Of a stretch of 14,896 bases of DNA, positions 6,704 to 14,746 are shown one piece after another; the stretch's first letter is position 1; each line of letters begins with the position of its first letter. The DNA is taken from the NCBI GenBank assembly GCA_024762745.1, contig JANTGV010000005.1:1-14896 (forward strand), in the 5' to 3' direction. Source of the stretch: Sulfurimonas sp. Lineage in GTDB: Bacteria > Campylobacterota > Campylobacteria > Campylobacterales > Sulfurimonadaceae. Made by a program: the position numbers and the translations under genes. A model generated the notes under the pieces. The model searched no databases and was not told the origin of the DNA. It was given only the letters and a program-made list of their open reading frames with translations.

Positions 6704-7737
6704 CCAAAGAAGAAGCACTTGATTTAATAAAAAATGCAGACCTTAAAGAGCTAGGTCGCATGGCAAGTGAGAGAAAAAAAGAGCTGCATCCAAAAGGCGT
6801 GACTACATTTGTTGTAGACAGAAACATTAACTATACGAACATCTGTTGGGTTGATTGTAAGTTTTGTGCCTTTTACAGACACGAAAAAGATACGGATGCT
6901 TATGTACTTACATTTGATGAGATTGACGCAAAAATAGATGAGCTTTTAGAGATTGGCGGAACGCAGATACTTTTTCAAGGTGGTGTGCATCCTAAACTGA
7001 AGATAGAGTGGTATGAGGATTTGGTAGAACATATTCACACGAAATATCCAACGATTACTATTCATGGTTTCAGCTCTATTGAGCTTGATTTTATTGCTAA
7101 GGTCTCTCGTATTACAATTCAAGAGGTACTTTCGCGTTTAAAAGCCAAAGGACTGGCTTCAATTCCAGGTGCTGGTGCTGAGATACTCTCTGATAAGGTT
7201 CGCGATATTATTGCACCTAAAAAGATAGATGCTGAAGTTTGGGTAGATGTTCATCGTCAAGCACATAAGTTAGATATCATGAGTACTGCAACTATGATGT
7301 ATGGAACAGTTGAGAGTGATGAAGATATCATCGACCACTTTGATATGGTTCGTAATCTTCAAGATGAAACAGGTGGATTTCGTGCCTTTATCATGTGGAG
7401 TTTTCAGGGAAAAAACACTGAACTTTTAGCACAGATTCCAGATATGGAAAAACCGTCATCAAATCGTTACCTGCGTTTACTAGCAGTTGCACGTCTCTAT
7501 CTTGATAACGTCCCTAATATTCAAAGTTCTTGGGTTACTCAAGGACCATATATCGGTCAGATGGCACTGCGTTTTGGTGCTAATGATTTAGGCTCAACTA
7601 TGATGGAAGAGAATGTTGTAAGTTCTGCTGGAGCTGCCTATCATATGGCAAAAGATGAGATGATTCATCTCATTGAAGATATAGGTGAAAAACCGGCAGT
7701 TAGAAATACTGCCTATGAGATTTTAGAGAGATTTTAA
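6688..7737 (+). CDS. mqnC: Cyclic dehypoxanthinylfutalosine synthase, radical SAM
   Basis: The radical SAM enzyme of the futalosine route to menaquinone, converting dehypoxanthine futalosine into its cyclic form. The 349 residues include the 4Fe-4S cluster motif Cys53-x3-Cys57-x2-Cys60 (CWVDCKFC) followed by AFYRHEKDTDAYVL, then FQGGVHP, GLASIPGAGAEILSDKVRDI and STATMMYGTVESDEDIIDHF, ending in a QDETGGFRAFIMWSFQGKNT region typical of MqnC. The sister enzyme MqnE is less likely because these segments fit MqnC closely. Campylobacterota make menaquinone, their main respiratory quinone, by this pathway. The gene overlaps the DUF302 gene by 16 nt, with GGGA as ribosome site, and is last in the operon. 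Its 3' end overlaps the convergent permease by 15 nt. Confidence 0.95.
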   Translation: MQKRLTKEEALDLIKNADLKELGRMASERKKELHPKGVTTFVVDRNINYTNICWVDCKFCAFYRHEKDTDAYVLTFDEIDAKIDELLEIGGTQILFQGGVHPKLKIEWYEDLVEHIHTKYPTITIHGFSSIELDFIAKVSRITIQEVLSRLKAKGLASIPGAGAEILSDKVRDIIAPKKIDAEVWVDVHRQAHKLDIMSTATMMYGTVESDEDIIDHFDMVRNLQDETGGFRAFIMWSFQGKNTELLAQIPDMEKPSSNRYLRLLAVARLYLDNVPNIQSSWVTQGPYIGQMALRFGANDLGSTMMEENVVSSAGAAYHMAKDEMIHLIEDIGEKPAVRNTAYEILERF

Positions 7738-9054
7738 ACTGCGTTTATGTATCAATGAAAATAGCCAAGCTCCCAATGTGAGAAGGGTGTATATAGCAGC
7801 AATAAAGTAGAGCTGATCTATCTGTGTTGTAGCTTCATAGTAGATTATAAATGCAGTCCCCATAAGTAATCCGAACATTGCCAAGAGTGTTAGTGTGAGC
7901 GATGAATCTGTCTCTTTACGTATTTTAAAATTTGCAAAAGCCATCAAAAATGATACAAGTAAAAAAGTTACACTCCCAAACTCAAGGATTACTTTGAGGC
8001 TACCTGCAATTATCAGCATAAAAGCTAAACTTGCCATCATGACAATTGCATAAACGGGAATATTGTCTTTTCGTTTTGCTAAAAAAGAGGGGAAATACCC
8101 ATCTTGAGCGATGACTGTTACCTGTCTTGATGCACCAAATATGGTACCACTAATAGCGCTGCTAGTAGCAAGGAGTGCTCCTATTACAACAAAATCACTT
8201 CCCCAGTGCCCCAGTATTTTATCTGCACCCGAGGCTAAAGCATACTCCTGATTTTGTATGATATCACCAAATGGTATGGCAAGAATAGCACCAATTGCTA
8301 AAATTACATAGATCAAGATTGCTAAAAAAATTGCACTATATATTGCTTTTGGTATATTTATTTCCGGTTTATCCATCTCATTTACTGCGTTTATTACAAG
8401 TTGAAAACCTTCAAAAGCTACAAAAGTAAGTGAAGCCACTATCATAATTGAGAAAAAGCTTATCTCTTGGGTGTCTTGCAAGAGTGTTGGTATCGTGGTA
8501 TGAGAGTGACTCATAAGAACAAAGGAGATAACAGTTAAAATAATTAGTTTTGTATAAACCATTAAGTCTTCTATTTTTCCCATTCCTTTTACACTCCAAA
8601 CATTTATGAGAGTAAAAACAAGGATGATAGCTCCTGCAACAGCCTTTCTAATGAGTTCATTGTTCGCAAATTCAAAAGAGCTGATTGCATAGGATGCAAA
8701 AGTATAGGCATAAAGCGCCAAGGTACTGATATAGCCAAAGATAACCCACCAACCGATAAGAGAAGCACTAAAGGGGGATGATTTAAAAGTCTTTTTAAAA
8801 AAAGAGTAGGTGGCCCCTTCGTCTTTAAAATAGACTCCAAGCTTGATATATGAGTAGGCTGCTAGTAGTGCTAATAGACCACCAATAGCAAACGCAACAG
8901 GTGTAAATACTCCAATAATTGATACTGAGATACCTAAAACAGTAAAAATACCACCCCCAATCATGCCACCAAGTGCTATTGCAATTAGTTCAAGAGCCCC
9001 TAAAGATTTGCCTCTTTTTCTGTGAAGAGACTTATTAAAATTAAGTTTTGAAAT
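7723..9054 (-). CDS. APC-superfamily amino acid permease, apparent AUU start
   Basis: A 12-helix amino acid/polyamine permease of about 443 residues. The first in-frame ATG (first base 8964) would cut transmembrane helix 1 in half, because the conserved region reads GALELIAIALGGMIGGGIFT and begins well before that Met; GGMIGGGIF is the substrate-binding break of helix 1. The frame stays open upstream for 30 more codons with a family-like basic N-terminus (KLNFNKSLHRKRGKSL) but has no ATG, GTG or TTG before a stop. An AAGGAG site (9066-9061) sits 6 nt before an ATT codon at 9054, so I place the start there. Further motifs include VAFEGFQLVINAVNEMDKPE and SGTIFGASRQVTVIAQDGYFP. The substrate is unknown. 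A start-codon mutation leaving a weakly expressed gene is the main alternative. Confidence 0.85.
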   Translation of the reverse strand: MSKLNFNKSLHRKRGKSLGALELIAIALGGMIGGGIFTVLGISVSIIGVFTPVAFAIGGLLALLAAYSYIKLGVYFKDEGATYSFFKKTFKSSPFSASLIGWWVIFGYISTLALYAYTFASYAISSFEFANNELIRKAVAGAIILVFTLINVWSVKGMGKIEDLMVYTKLIILTVISFVLMSHSHTTIPTLLQDTQEISFFSIMIVASLTFVAFEGFQLVINAVNEMDKPEINIPKAIYSAIFLAILIYVILAIGAILAIPFGDIIQNQEYALASGADKILGHWGSDFVVIGALLATSSAISGTIFGASRQVTVIAQDGYFPSFLAKRKDNIPVYAIVMMASLAFMLIIAGSLKVILEFGSVTFLLVSFLMAFANFKIRKETDSSLTLTLLAMFGLLMGTAFIIYYEATTQIDQLYFIAAIYTLLTLGAWLFSLIHKRSLKSL

Positions 9055-9060
9055 AATTAA

Positions 9061-9066
9061 CTCCTT
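9061..9066 (-). promoter_or_regulatory. Shine-Dalgarno that decides the permease start
   Basis: AAGGAG on the minus strand, followed by TTAATT and then the proposed ATT start. It is about 100 nt from the first ATG and cannot serve that codon. No other reading frame starting nearby would use it. Confidence 0.6.
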
Positions 9067-9086
9067 TGATGAATCGTTAATATCTT

Positions 9087-9098
9087 ATTGTATATAAT
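9087..9098. promoter_or_regulatory. Overlapping divergent -10 boxes between permease and M16-like gene
   Basis: On the plus strand, TATAAT at 9093-9098 predicts a start near 9105 and a leader of about 25 nt for the M16-like gene. On the minus strand, TACAAT (9092-9087) is the best -10 candidate for the permease, starting near 9080. The two boxes abut, so RNA polymerase may bind only one direction at a time. The plus-strand box is better supported. Confidence 0.42.
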
Positions 9099-9129
9099 AC
9101 CATTTTAAATAAAGCATAATAGGTTTTAA

Positions 9130-10410
9130 ATGAAATTATTTTTTATTATATTAATGTTAGGACAGGCGATAATGGCAGCAACAATTCAACATATAGAGGT
9201 AAATGGTATAAAGGTACCGGTGATTTTTGAAAAAGACAAACGTCTTCCACTTACAACAATGCAGTTTACTTTTACAAACAGCGGAAGTATCACAGACACT
9301 GCAAAGGCTGGACTAGCAAAGTTTAGTGCAAAAGTGATGAATGAGGGGACTAAAAAACTTGGTTCATCTACGTTTGCTGAGGCTCTTGAAGCTAAAGCGA
9401 TTCATATCTCATCTTCAACTGGAACTGAGACATTTGTAATGGAACTTGGTTGTTTGAGTGAGAATTTTGATGAGGGCCTGAAGCGTTTTGATTCACTTTT
9501 AAAAGACCCTAATTTTTCAAAAGAGGCAGTAGATAAAGTAAAGACAATAACACTGGGTGCTTTGAGTGCAAAAGAGAATAACTTTGACTATGTTGCATCA
9601 AATGAGTTGAAAGCAGTTCTTTTTAAAGGAACTGTTTTAGAAAATCCGGCTTCTGGAACTATGGCGAGTGTGAAAAGTATTGAGCTAAAAGATGTAAAGA
9701 AGTTTATCTCTTCTCACTTGACACAGTCAAACTTGATTGTAGTTCTGGGTGGGGATGTTGACCTGGAATCAGCCAAGAAAAAGATAGCAAAAGTTATTGC
9801 ATCTCTTCCAAAAGGTAGAGTGGGAGCTGTCAAACATTATGAGACAATTAAAAAAGCTCAAGAGAGTGTCTTAAAAAGGGAGACAGAACAGGCATATATC
9901 TATTTTGGTTCACCATATCATATAGCTGTTGACTCAGAAGATAACTATAAAGCGAGAGTTGCTACTTACATTCTAGGAACTGGTGGCTTTGGTTCACGTC
10001 TGATGGAAGAGATTCGTGTAAAACGTGGTCTTGCTTATTCTGCTTATGCAAGAGTAAGTATTGCAAAATCAAATAGCTACTTTACGGGTTATTTACAGAC
10101 AAAAATAGAGTCTGGTAATGAGGCTAAAAAAGTTGTTAAAGAGGTCATCGCTAAGTTCGTAAAAGATGGCGTTACAAAAGAGGAGCTTGAACATACTAAG
10201 AAGTTTCTTCTTGGAAGTGAACCTCTAAGAGTTGAGACGATGAGTCAGAGACTTAATCGTACATTTTTAGAGTACTACAAAGGTTTTGAATTAGGACACT
10301 CAGAAAAAGAGTTGGAAAAAATAGCTAACTTAAAACTAAAAGATTTAAATGAGTTCATCAAAAGTCATAAAGAGATTTTAGAACTTAGTTTCGCAATCGT
10401 TACTAAATAA
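9130..10410 (+). CDS. Exported M16-peptidase-family protein lacking the zinc motif
   Basis: A 426-residue protein with a signal peptide (MKLFFIILMLGQAIMA) and two M16 (insulinase/processing-peptidase-like) halves. The first half has the right surroundings for the zinc site, but where active members read H-x-x-E-H this one has AGLAKFSAKVMNEGT: Lys64, Ala67 and Lys68 replace all three key residues. The second half keeps the family's Arg-Tyr motif as RGLAYSAYARVS (Arg299, Tyr303) after GTGGFGSRLMEEIRVK. It should therefore be a non-catalytic subunit. In known M16 heterodimers such a chain supplies the Arg-Tyr pair to an active partner; no such partner is in this window. It is likely periplasmic. 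The ribosome site is poor (an AGG about 7 nt upstream). The helicase gene follows after 17 nt on the same strand. Confidence 0.88.
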   Translation: MKLFFIILMLGQAIMAATIQHIEVNGIKVPVIFEKDKRLPLTTMQFTFTNSGSITDTAKAGLAKFSAKVMNEGTKKLGSSTFAEALEAKAIHISSSTGTETFVMELGCLSENFDEGLKRFDSLLKDPNFSKEAVDKVKTITLGALSAKENNFDYVASNELKAVLFKGTVLENPASGTMASVKSIELKDVKKFISSHLTQSNLIVVLGGDVDLESAKKKIAKVIASLPKGRVGAVKHYETIKKAQESVLKRETEQAYIYFGSPYHIAVDSEDNYKARVATYILGTGGFGSRLMEEIRVKRGLAYSAYARVSIAKSNSYFTGYLQTKIESGNEAKKVVKEVIAKFVKDGVTKEELEHTKKFLLGSEPLRVETMSQRLNRTFLEYYKGFELGHSEKELEKIANLKLKDLNEFIKSHKEILELSFAIVTK

Positions 10411-10427
10411 CTTCACGACTCGCTGAA

Positions 10428-12680
10428 ATGACTCAAACTCTCATCGGTCAAATTGATAGAATTCTTTTTGAAGATGAGGGCTTTTTTATCGCTGTTCTTA
10501 AAAGTGGTGAGAAGATAAGCGGCACTTATTATGAGAGTGAAGTGAGTAATCTCAAAGGCTCTGCCATTACTTTAAAAGGGTACTGGGAAGAGCATAAAAA
10601 GTATGGAAAGACCTTTAAATTTGAATTTTTAAAAGTCAATCAGAATGAACTCTTCTTCTTTTTAAATAAAATCATCAAAGGCTTTACTAAAAAACTCTCT
10701 GCTGAGCTTATCGAGCATTTTGGAGCAGAAGAGTTAGTCAATATCTTAGATAACGATATTGAAAAGCTTTTAGAGTTTAAAGGTATCAAAGAGAAACGTC
10801 TTAAAAAGATACAGAGCTCATGGAAGCAGTTTCGTTCCATGAGGGAACTAGGTGAGTTTCTAAGTCCTTATGATGTCTCTCCTGCACTTTTGACAACTAT
10901 TGCCACCGCTATGAAAGATGTAGATGAGCCCTGCACAAAAATCAAAGATAACCCCTATATACTCACTTCCATAAACTCCATAGGGTTTAAACGTGCTGAT
11001 GAGTTGGCTCTTAAAATGGGGATAGATAAAGAGAATGAGGGACGAATTAGTTCGGCGATGGATTATGTACTTATAGACTATTGCGAGCAAAACGGAAATA
11101 GCTGCATAGCAAAAGATATTCTTTTCAACGGACTTGATGAATTGCTCGGGTTTTCAAACAAACATAATCTTTATGAAGCGGCATTAGTAGAAAGAGTAGC
11201 AGAGCAGAGTATAGTGATAATGAAAAATGAGAGAGTCTCTCCGGCTAGACTTTATGATGCTGAGAAGTTTTTATATGATACCTTCACTACAAGAGCAAAA
11301 CTTGACAGCGGTGGTTTTGTTAAAAACTTAGATGAGTTTTTAGCAGAGTCTGAGTTAAAGTTAGGAGAACAGCAAAAAGAGGCTGTGAGTAAGATAAACG
11401 CAGGAACAAGTCTACTTTTCTTAGTGGGTTATGCAGGTACAGGTAAGAGTACAACTTCAAAAACTATACTTGATTTACTAGCTACAAGGTATGATACAAA
11501 AGAGATAATGACCTGTGCTCTTAGTGGTATAGCATCTCAGAGAATTTCAGATACTACAGGTTACGAGAGTGCCACTATACAGTCTCTTTTGATAAAGCAT
11601 GAAAAGCAAGATAAGTTTCCATACTCCGTAGTCTTGATTGATGAAGCTTCGATGATAAACTCCTCACTTTTTGCAAGACTCATGGCAAAAATATCAAATA
11701 AAGCAGTAGTGATAATAGTAGGAGATGATGCACAGCTTCCTCCAATCGGTGCTGGAAATGTACTCAGCGATGCCCTCACTTTAGAACTTGCACCTATTGT
11801 AAAACTTACTAAAATTTACCGTCAAAGTGAAGAACAAGCTATAACTTTAATAGCAAATGAGATTAGAGTTGGACAAGTTCCTGAGTATAGAAAAAAGTAT
11901 GATGACTTTGAGTTTGTAGATGTCTCTATACAGAACTATTATGCTTTAAAAAACCAACTCTCAGCAGATGAGTTAAAAAATTTAAGAGATGAAAACTCAA
12001 ACCAAATTGTAACTGAGATAGTTCACAGGGTTGTTGAGTCAATAGAGAAAGCAAGATATAGACTTAACAATAAGCAGATAAAAGAGTATCTCAACTACTT
12101 TCAAGTGATTACTCCTATGAAGGGTGGCATACTTGGCTCAAATAACTTAAACAGAGTTTTACAAGAGTACTTTAACCCCAATCCTAAAAAGTGTGTGAAA
12201 CGCGGTGGCTTAGAGTTTAGACTTATGGATAAGGTGGTCCATACAAAAAATGAGAACATGACATCTTGGAGTAGTGATGGCTTTAAGATGGGCGAGGACT
12301 CTTCTCAAAGACGAATCTTTAATGGTATGAGTGGTCTGCTTTTTAAGATAGAAGAGGATGATGAACAGTTGTTCGTCTTCTATCCAAATGAGGATGTGGT
12401 GGTAGTGTATGAGTATGAAGAGTTAAAATCTCATCTCATGCTATCCTATGCACTTACTATCCATAAAGTGCAAGGTATGGAGTATGATATCGTTGTAATC
12501 CCAATGAGTTTTACTCACTTTATTATGCATAACACGAAGTTAATTTATACTGCAATTACTAGAGCGAAACATAAATGTATTTTAGTAGGCGAGGGTAGTG
12601 CATTTGAGAGTGGATGTCGTAAGTTTGAGGTAACTCGCAGAGATACTGTTTTATTGGAGTTGTTAGAAAGAAGAAGCTAA
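10428..12680 (+). CDS. recD2: RecD2-type ATP-dependent 5'-3' DNA helicase
   Basis: A 750-residue superfamily 1B helicase. The N-terminal half holds the RecD2-specific beta domain and helix-hairpin-helix-like repeats (DNDIEKLLEFKGIKEKRLKK, INSIGFKRADELALKMGI). The motor follows: Walker A GYAGTGKST (334-342), CALSGIASQRIS, Walker B LIDEAS (403-408), GDDAQLPPIGAGNVL, IYRQ, then TIHKVQG (about His679-Gly683) and YTAITRAK (Arg712). Length and motif order fit RecD2, the form that works without RecBC, rather than RecBCD-associated RecD. RecD2 proteins are linked to DNA repair and replication-fork maintenance. The ATG lies 17 nt after the M16-like stop and has no recognisable ribosome site, so it may depend on translation of the upstream gene. 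The stop is directly followed by a TATAAT box. Confidence 0.92.
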   Translation: MTQTLIGQIDRILFEDEGFFIAVLKSGEKISGTYYESEVSNLKGSAITLKGYWEEHKKYGKTFKFEFLKVNQNELFFFLNKIIKGFTKKLSAELIEHFGAEELVNILDNDIEKLLEFKGIKEKRLKKIQSSWKQFRSMRELGEFLSPYDVSPALLTTIATAMKDVDEPCTKIKDNPYILTSINSIGFKRADELALKMGIDKENEGRISSAMDYVLIDYCEQNGNSCIAKDILFNGLDELLGFSNKHNLYEAALVERVAEQSIVIMKNERVSPARLYDAEKFLYDTFTTRAKLDSGGFVKNLDEFLAESELKLGEQQKEAVSKINAGTSLLFLVGYAGTGKSTTSKTILDLLATRYDTKEIMTCALSGIASQRISDTTGYESATIQSLLIKHEKQDKFPYSVVLIDEASMINSSLFARLMAKISNKAVVIIVGDDAQLPPIGAGNVLSDALTLELAPIVKLTKIYRQSEEQAITLIANEIRVGQVPEYRKKYDDFEFVDVSIQNYYALKNQLSADELKNLRDENSNQIVTEIVHRVVESIEKARYRLNNKQIKEYLNYFQVITPMKGGILGSNNLNRVLQEYFNPNPKKCVKRGGLEFRLMDKVVHTKNENMTSWSSDGFKMGEDSSQRRIFNGMSGLLFKIEEDDEQLFVFYPNEDVVVVYEYEELKSHLMLSYALTIHKVQGMEYDIVVIPMSFTHFIMHNTKLIYTAITRAKHKCILVGEGSAFESGCRKFEVTRRDTVLLELLERRS

Positions 12681-12686
12681 TATAAT
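12681..12686 (+). promoter_or_regulatory. Possible -10 box for the phosphoglycerol transferase-dgkA pair
   Basis: A perfect TATAAT starts on the base after the recD2 stop codon. Transcription would begin near 12693, giving a leader of about 107 nt whose 5' end is the inverted repeat at 12696-12729. Weaker -10-like sites (TACAAT 12731-12736, TACACT 12751-12756) lie nearer the gene and could serve instead. Confidence 0.35.
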
Positions 12687-12695
12687 GCCCCTAAA

Positions 12696-12729
12696 ATGAA
12701 AACGTGAAATAATCCCTATGCGTTTTCAT
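12696..12729 (+). other. Perfect 9-bp inverted repeat in the recD2-transferase gap
   Basis: ATGAAAACG (12696-12704) and CGTTTTCAT (12721-12729) pair without mismatch around a 16-nt loop. No T run follows directly, only AT-rich sequence, so it is not a classical intrinsic terminator. It could be a weak terminator of recD2, a 5'-end stabilising hairpin of the downstream transcript, or an operator. Confidence 0.5.
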
Positions 12730-12799
12730 ATACAATTCATTTAATTATTTTACACTATGAAATATGAACTTTTTGCAAGAGGAGTTTGAAAGGAAATAA

Positions 12800-14746
12800 A
12801 TGAGCATTATAAAACAACTTTTACAGTATTACATCTACATGGTATCAATATTTTTTATTGGTAGGCTAGCACTTTTTATACTTTATTTTGAGAATTTTAA
12901 AGATAGTGGTGTCAACTATTGGCTAACTTTTATTTATGGGCTAAGAATGGATACGATAACTGCATCTGTGTTTTTGGTGATACCTTTGATTGTTTTATCC
13001 TTTACTCCAAGTCAGCTAAAGAGTTTTGCAAATAAACTTTTGAAGTATTATTTTTTATTAGTACTATCAATAATTATCTATATAGAAAATGCGACTTTTC
13101 CATTCATTGCAGAGTATGATGTGAGACCGAACTATCTGTTTGTTGAGTATCTAATATACCCAAGAGAGGTATTTGCTATGATATTTGCTGATTATAAACT
13201 AGCACTGTTTATAGCTTTTTCAATGATTGGAATTTTTATATATTTATATTTGAAGTATTTTAAAGATAGCTTTATTAAAATATTTGAAACAAGCTATATA
13301 AAGAGAGTTGCTCTGTTTATACCTCTACTTCTTATACTTTTTATTGGTATACGTTCATCGTTTGGTCATAGACCGGCAAATACATCAGATGCAATGTACA
13401 CAACAAATCGAATGGTGAATGAAATAACTAAAAACTCTCTTTATAATATTGTGTTTGCAATATATACAAACCATAGACATGGTAGTAAACATATAATTAA
13501 GCAGTATGGAAAAATGGATATTAAAGAGGCTATAGAAAGAGTTCAAAAGAGACTAAATATACACGATGCTGATAAAGATTTTTTTATGACTAGATTAGAA
13601 AAAAGTCATTTTAAAACTAAAAAACCAAAAAACTTAGTTATATTTGTGCAGGAGAGTCTTGGTTACCAGTTTGTTGAAGCTGTCGGTGGAGAGCAGGGAA
13701 TAACACCTAATTTGAATAAGCTGGCGAAAGAGGGAATCTTATTTAAAGATACATATTCAAATGGCACCAGAAGTATCCGCGGTTTAGCTGGTATGAGTGC
13801 AGGAAATTTTGCAGTTCCAGGCAAGGGTGTATTAAAAAGAAATAGGTCTCAAAGTGATTTTTATACAATTGCTTCTTCGTTAAAACCGCTAGGGTACCAT
13901 ACAACATTTATGTATGGTGGTGAGAGTAGATTTGACAATATGCGTTCATGGTATATAGGTAACGGGTTTGACGAGATTATAGATGAACCCGAATATATAA
14001 ATCCAACTTTTGTAGCACCATGGGGTGTATGTGATGGTGATGTAGTAATACGTGCTAATGAAGAGTTTAAAAAGATGTATAGTAAGGGACAAAAATTTGC
14101 AACTATAATGTTCTCTCAGTCTAATCATTCACCATTTGAGTATCCCTATGATAAGATAGACTTAATCGATGGTGTAGATAAGAATAGTGTTAAAAATGCA
14201 GTGAAATATGCAGATTATGCAATAGGACAACTTTTTGAGCTAGCCAAAAAAGAGGAGTATTATAAAGATACTGTGTTTGTAATAGTAGCTGACCACAATA
14301 GAAGAGTATATGGGGCTGATATAGTTCCAGTTGATAAGTTTCACATACCGGCACTTATACTCGGTGGAGATATTAAAGCTATGAGTTATGATAAGATAAC
14401 AACACAACCGGATGTGTTGGCAACAGCACTTGATTTAATAGGCTTAGATTTAAGCTATCCAATTATGGGACACTCTATATTCAGTGACAAAAAACAAAAT
14501 ATATCATTGATGCAATTTCATACATCTTATGCTCTCAGAGTAGATGACAAAGTTGCTATTATTAGGCCAAATAAAGAGGCACTGACATTTGTTTACAAAG
14601 ATCCGGAGACTTATTTGGATAAAAGTAATCATTTAACTCCAGTCGAACATGATTTAGAGCTAGAAAAAGATGCACTTGCATTTGTTGTGACATTAGACTA
14701 TTTGTATAATAAAAAGCTGTATACTGTCAAAAAAGGAACTAAATGA
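12800..14746 (+). CDS. LtaS/OpgB-like phosphoglycerol transferase (sulfatase fold)
   Basis: A 648-residue membrane enzyme with about five N-terminal hydrophobic helices (roughly 10-30, 50-69, 81-98, 132-150, 168-184), then an extracytoplasmic sulfatase-fold domain (about 275-560). Predicted catalytic residues match LtaS: Glu285 (FVQES), the Thr323 nucleophile (SNGTRSIRG), His443 (NHSPFEYP), Asp498-His499 (VADHN) and His515 (KFHIPALI). The segment from GTRSIRGLAGMSAG to FMYGGESRFDNM and GNGFDEII resembles OpgB and Gram-negative LTA-synthase-family proteins more than phosphoethanolamine transferases. Such enzymes move glycerol-phosphate from phosphatidylglycerol to a sugar or polymer and release diacylglycerol. 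The acceptor here is unknown, since Gram-negatives do not make classical lipoteichoic acid. The start has an AAGGA site (12790-12794). Its stop overlaps the dgkA start in an ATGA. Confidence 0.9.
   Translation: MSIIKQLLQYYIYMVSIFFIGRLALFILYFENFKDSGVNYWLTFIYGLRMDTITASVFLVIPLIVLSFTPSQLKSFANKLLKYYFLLVLSIIIYIENATFPFIAEYDVRPNYLFVEYLIYPREVFAMIFADYKLALFIAFSMIGIFIYLYLKYFKDSFIKIFETSYIKRVALFIPLLLILFIGIRSSFGHRPANTSDAMYTTNRMVNEITKNSLYNIVFAIYTNHRHGSKHIIKQYGKMDIKEAIERVQKRLNIHDADKDFFMTRLEKSHFKTKKPKNLVIFVQESLGYQFVEAVGGEQGITPNLNKLAKEGILFKDTYSNGTRSIRGLAGMSAGNFAVPGKGVLKRNRSQSDFYTIASSLKPLGYHTTFMYGGESRFDNMRSWYIGNGFDEIIDEPEYINPTFVAPWGVCDGDVVIRANEEFKKMYSKGQKFATIMFSQSNHSPFEYPYDKIDLIDGVDKNSVKNAVKYADYAIGQLFELAKKEEYYKDTVFVIVADHNRRVYGADIVPVDKFHIPALILGGDIKAMSYDKITTQPDVLATALDLIGLDLSYPIMGHSIFSDKKQNISLMQFHTSYALRVDDKVAIIRPNKEALTFVYKDPETYLDKSNHLTPVEHDLELEKDALAFVVTLDYLYNKKLYTVKKGTK

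Noticed and set aside
12757..12789. Ten-codon ORF (MKYELFARGV) just before the phosphoglycerol transferase
   Set aside because: It has no ribosome site and does not overlap the next start; such short frames are expected by chance in a leader. Only a leaderless transcript would rescue it.
12800..14746. Transferase as an EptC-like phosphoethanolamine transferase
   Set aside because: The GTRSIRG nucleophile region, the YGGESRFDNM segment and coupling to dgkA fit the LtaS/OpgB branch better. The substrate is still unproven.
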